DNA of 64,000 nt, from assembly GCA_019916065.1 (NCBI GenBank), contig CM034240.1, forward strand, positions 42,853,180 through 42,917,179, in the 5' to 3' direction. A model generated the notes under the pieces. The model did not search any database. It was not told the DNA's origin and worked only from the letters and a program-made list of their open reading frames with translations. The stretch comes from Vitellaria paradoxa (taxonomy: Eukaryota > Streptophyta > Magnoliopsida > Ericales > Sapotaceae). The translations under genes and the position numbers were made by a program. Shown one piece after another: positions 60,207-64,000 of this stretch. Every line of letters begins with the position of its first letter. Positions within the stretch are counted from its first letter, which is position 1.

Positions 60207-61291
60207 TAAGGGTCCGTTTGTGAGTTTACAAGAGAACAGAAAAAAAAAAAATATTCATTCGGAGAGAAGAGAAAAGAAGGTAAATGACAATAATTTTTTT
60301 CTATTTGCTTGAGAGTTTAGAAAAGGAAAGATAATTATTTTCTTCTTTCTTGTTTCTGAGTTGAGATGGGAAGAAATGAAAACAAAAATATCTATTGTTA
60401 TTTTATTATTATACCCTTATGTTATTAATAAATAAATCTTCTTATATTATTAACAAATAAAGTATCAAAACATTAAGTATGACAAAATATTCATCTTGAA
60501 ATGATTAAAAATAAATGCAAATATAATTTCACCTAACTAAATAATTATTATTATTATAATAAATTAAGAAATTAATTAGATTTTTCTATTGATTTCTACT
60601 TCTCCATCATTATTTATGTTGACTCCACACAAATATGAACTAATTTTGTACATAACTATAAACAAAAATTAAAATGTAAAACATATTATTAATATGAAAT
60701 AAGCTAGCCATGGAGAAAAAAAAAAAAACAAATAAAAACATACAATCATGAAATAATAATTAAGATTACACATCATAAAAAAAAAGAGCAAACTTACCTA
60801 ATAATGTGTTTGGAGTGATAAAAAATGAGATAAAATGAAATAAAGTGAGATAACTTGTGACTTCGTAATTCGTGCAGTGAGATAAAAAGTGAATAAGTTT
60901 TAAAGATTTTTAGAGTTTTTCAGAAATTTTTTTTGTTTTTTAGTACACCAAACGGTGCCTTAAGTTGTGAAATGCTTGGAAAGAGATGAAGTTTGAGAAA
61001 AATTGTGAAAATCTACCAAAGTGATAGAGTTGAAAGAGTTTAATTTGAACTAGAACATATTTGTAATTTTTTTCTTATTCTTTATTTCATGAGTAAAAGT
61101 TTCATTAAATAACTTCTCTTTTCTCTTCATTTCTTTCCACTTTTAGAAGGATCGAAATTTTAAAAACTAACTACTCATTTTTCTTCCCATTTCTCTTATT
61201 TTCTTTCCCAAAGAAGCTCACTAACAAGACTTTAATTTGAAAATCTTTTCTCCTACTTTTTTTTTTCTTTTCTCAGCATCCAAACGAACCG
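60207..61291. mobile_element. TIR element of about 1.1 kb hosting a nested MITE
   Basis: The left end GGTAAGGGTCCGTTTGTGAG pairs with the right end CTCAGCATCCAAACGAACCG. Inner paired blocks are purine-rich on the left (GAGAGAAGAGAAAAGAAGG) and pyrimidine-rich on the right (CTTTTCTCCTAC...TTTTCTTTTCTC). The family-1 copy at 60796-60963 lies inside. No transposase. Confidence 0.55.
60796..60963. mobile_element. Family-1 MITE copy, nested
   Basis: Left ATGTGTTTGGAGTGATAAAA, right GTACACCAAACGGTGCC. The core AATGAGATAAAATGAAATAA and TTCGTAATTCGTGCAGTGAG is the fullest copy of the family in this window. Confidence 0.7.
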
Positions 61292-61973
61292 TTAGTAATG
61301 CTTTATAATTGTGTGTGTGGCCCCGAATTAAGTATAGATTTACATGCGGATAAGTATGGAAAACTTTTTATAGAAAGGTGACGTTACGTGGTTAATATAA
61401 CAAATTAATAAAATAAATACATATGTCAATATCTACATTTTTAATCCTAACTATTAAAGCGTTGAATAATATTTTAAAAATTTTCACTTAATATATATCA
61501 TGTATAGTTGGCAAAAATATTTAAAATTTAGTAGATAAATAGTTAATAGGAATCATTTATTTATTTTTTTATACTCACTATTTATTGAGTGTTTTTGAGA
61601 ACTCAAATCTCGCCCACTAATTAATTGGAACACTTGTTTGAAATTAAAAATTGAATTGAATTTATTTAAAACAAATACTAAAGATAATTATTTAATAAAA
61701 AATATGATAAATATAATATATGACTGTAAATTTGTTCTCATCAAATTATATTATTTTAGATTAAATTTCAAATGATATAGAAATTTTAAAATTAAAATTA
61801 TGAAATGAAATAAAATATAATTCATAAAATTTTATTTTAATCATAAATATAAAAATTAATGATATTTTTAAACAAATAAATCAAATCTCAATAAATATAT
61901 CATTTTAAGCGTGGTGTAGATATGTTCACGTCAGCCATGTACACACTTACATGTGCAAGTGGCACGTGTAGGG
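61292..61973. other. AT-rich intergenic DNA
   Basis: No gene seen. Confidence 0.5.
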
Positions 61974-62955
61974 AGCCATTTCGTAACGTTGTTATTTTTA
62001 TATTTATATTATTTTATTTTTTATTTTTTGTTATGATTTTTTTTGAAATGAAAATTAAAACTACTTTCGAAAATGCAATTTTGATTATAATTATTAATTT
62101 TTTAGTTTCATAAAATATCTAATTTTATTAGTTTTTAAAAAATTAATTGAATTTAATAAAATATATTTATATTATTAATCGATTAAATTATTTATTAAAA
62201 ATTATTTAATTCAATAACTATAAAATATATTAAATTATAATTTAGTTAGATTATTCACTGACAACAATTGAATAAAGCATAACTATTATATCATTTAATT
62301 TAATAAATATAAAATATTAATTATAATTTAATTATATTATTTATTAAAAAATTTCAGAGTGATCCTGCCAAGGCGATCCAGTCACCCGGATTAAAATATA
62401 TTTCATAATAATTTAAATAATTTAATTATGATATTTCTTAGAAATAATTTAAAAAATATATTTATATAAAATAAACAAATTAAATTAAATTATTTAATTT
62501 TAAATTAATTAAATTAATTATTATATTTATTCAAAATAATTTAATAAAGTGTATATCATATTAACTAAATTAATTAATTATTAAATTAAATTAAATTTAT
62601 ATTTCATATCAAATTAATTTAGTATAATTTAATTATTAAAAAATAAATTAATAACATGTATTATATATTAATTTAGATAATTAATATAATTTAATTATAT
62701 TATTTATTAAATATAATTTAGTTTAATAAAATAATAGCATAAAATAATTCAATTTATTATGATGTAATAAAAATGGAGAAAATTTTGTAATTGAAAAAAT
62801 AAAGTGAAAACATTTTTTTTATGTTTTTCTTTTTAAGTTTTCATTTTTTTGAAAAAAAAAATAACAGATTTAGCAAATATATTTTTGTTACCAATTTACA
62901 AAATTTTGACAATATAATAAAAAATAAAAACATTACCAAACTAGGGCTTAACATT
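61974..62955. mobile_element. AT-island element D
   Basis: The left end GCCATTTCGTAACGTTGTTA and the right end, inverted, GCCCTAGTTTGGTAATGTTT are similar. The core 62100-62750 is nearly all A/T except a 40-bp patch with CCTGCCAAGGCGATCCAG at about 62364. The module TTATGATGTAATAAAAATGG followed by GTGAAAACATTTTTTTTATG matches the one in the 12782 element. Confidence 0.5.
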
Positions 62956-64000
62956 ATAATAGCGTGAAGTGAAATTTGAATATAAAAATGAAATATAGTG
63001 TTTGGGAGTCTGAATTTCATAAAAAATTATAAAATTTTTCAAATTTTTACAAATTTTTATTAACTTTTAACCATTCTCGTTTTGCATTAATTTGTTTTAA
63101 AACTATATATTTTACAAAATTTTATCGACTTTTGTCTGAGTTCTGCCAAATTTTTATTATTCAATCACATTTGAATAGGATCTGGCTCTTTTGTTATTTT
63201 TTTATTTTTTTATTTTTTTAAATCTCAACCATCCATTTTTATTTAATGATTGAAAATGCAAACTCAATTTATAATAAATATAAAGATAATTACAATATAA
63301 AAATTGAAAAAAAAAAGTTAATACAATAGAACTCACAAACAAATTTTATTGTAAGCCCTTATCTCTTACATTAAAATGAATGATTGAGATTTAAAAAGTA
63401 ATAAACTAGTGGAATAAAAAAATTGAGAGTCAAGTTTGTTCGAATGGGTCTTATGAACTCAAAAGTTTATCATAACAAATGAAAACTGTTCGAACGTGAA
63501 TTATCTATTTTATTTCCGAGAATTTTATCAAAATTTTTAAATTTATCCTCAAAATATTAAAAAAGTAAACTAAGTATAACACTTTTTTTTACTTCAAATG
63601 TCCTCGTGTATTTTAGCCCCAGCGCGTTCATGCCAGGAGATACCGTGTGAGTGGCCCTCAAAAACTACTATTTCACGAATTGCTCAGGTTCATGTTTTCA
63701 CTCTTATCCACTCTTTTTAAGAACCTTTTTGCTTGTCCCCCCCTTCCCTCTCGTTTACGCTTCGAATAGCCTGTATATTTGGGTATTACCCTATTTTATT
63801 TGAAAAATTTTTCTTAAAAATAATTTTTTATCATTCAAAACGGAACCTTAATAATTTTATTTTTGAAGTTAGTGACTCCTGTACCACACCATTTGGTAAA
63901 TGTTTTGGTAAAACAATCTCAAGTAAATATATAGAGTTACTCTTACTCTTTTTCTGATTCTTAAAATAAGTTAAAGTTATTTTTAAATATTTTTTATTTT
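62956..64000. other. AT-rich intergenic DNA to the right edge
   Basis: A MITE-like stretch near 62990-63160 begins GTGTTTGGGAGTCTGAATTT. The segment 63600-63770 is less AT-rich, but no coding exon is recognisable. Confidence 0.4.

Overview
This is nuclear DNA of a flowering plant, most likely a woody eudicot. Genes have introns with GT..AG borders, the spacers are very AT-rich and full of small transposons, and the recognisable proteins are plant families. I cannot name the species from sequence alone.

Layout. From left to right: (1) 690-1108, minus strand: first coding exon of an SBP-box transcription factor of the SPL13 type, the rest lying beyond the left edge. (2) 15802-19934, plus strand: a complete ten-exon gene for the small subunit of the SUMO-activating enzyme (SAE1), 323 aa. 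(3) 21867-22355, plus strand: an intronless gene for a 162-aa protein with one C-terminal membrane segment and no function I can name. (4) 30626-23792, minus strand: a four-exon UDP-arabinopyranose mutase / reversibly glycosylated polypeptide gene (RGP) with a 5.1-kb first intron; exon 3 lacks one base inside the conserved DDMWAGWC motif, so as read the frame ends in a stop at the exon 3/4 junction. (5) 56877-58604, plus strand: a five-exon gene for a heavy-metal-associated isoprenylated protein (HIPP, two HMA domains, C-terminal CSVM), 313 aa. These are unrelated housekeeping or regulatory genes, not a cluster.

Between genes. The spacers are a transposon graveyard made mostly of non-autonomous elements. 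Two Mutator-like foldback elements have clear 9-10 bp target duplications (12782-14163 and 32299-33226) and a third has very long arms (8344-9702). One hAT-like element sits inside an SAE1 intron (17833-18276). Many short Harbinger/Tourist-like elements begin G..TGCGTTTGG or similar and several have TAA/TTA duplications. Three tRNA-type SINEs of one family are flanked by 13, 18 and 16 bp duplications, and a fourth retroposon has an A-tail and a 15-bp duplication. A Ty3/gypsy-like solo-LTR candidate lies in RGP intron 1. About five ~1-kb islands of nearly pure A/T share an internal module. Several elements are nested.

I found no operon-like system, CRISPR, rRNA or intact tRNA gene, and nothing that supports a new multi-gene system. 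The most useful leads are the RGP frameshift, the nested and foldback transposons with exact target duplications, the tandem duplication across a SINE junction, and odd splice or start contexts in SAE1.
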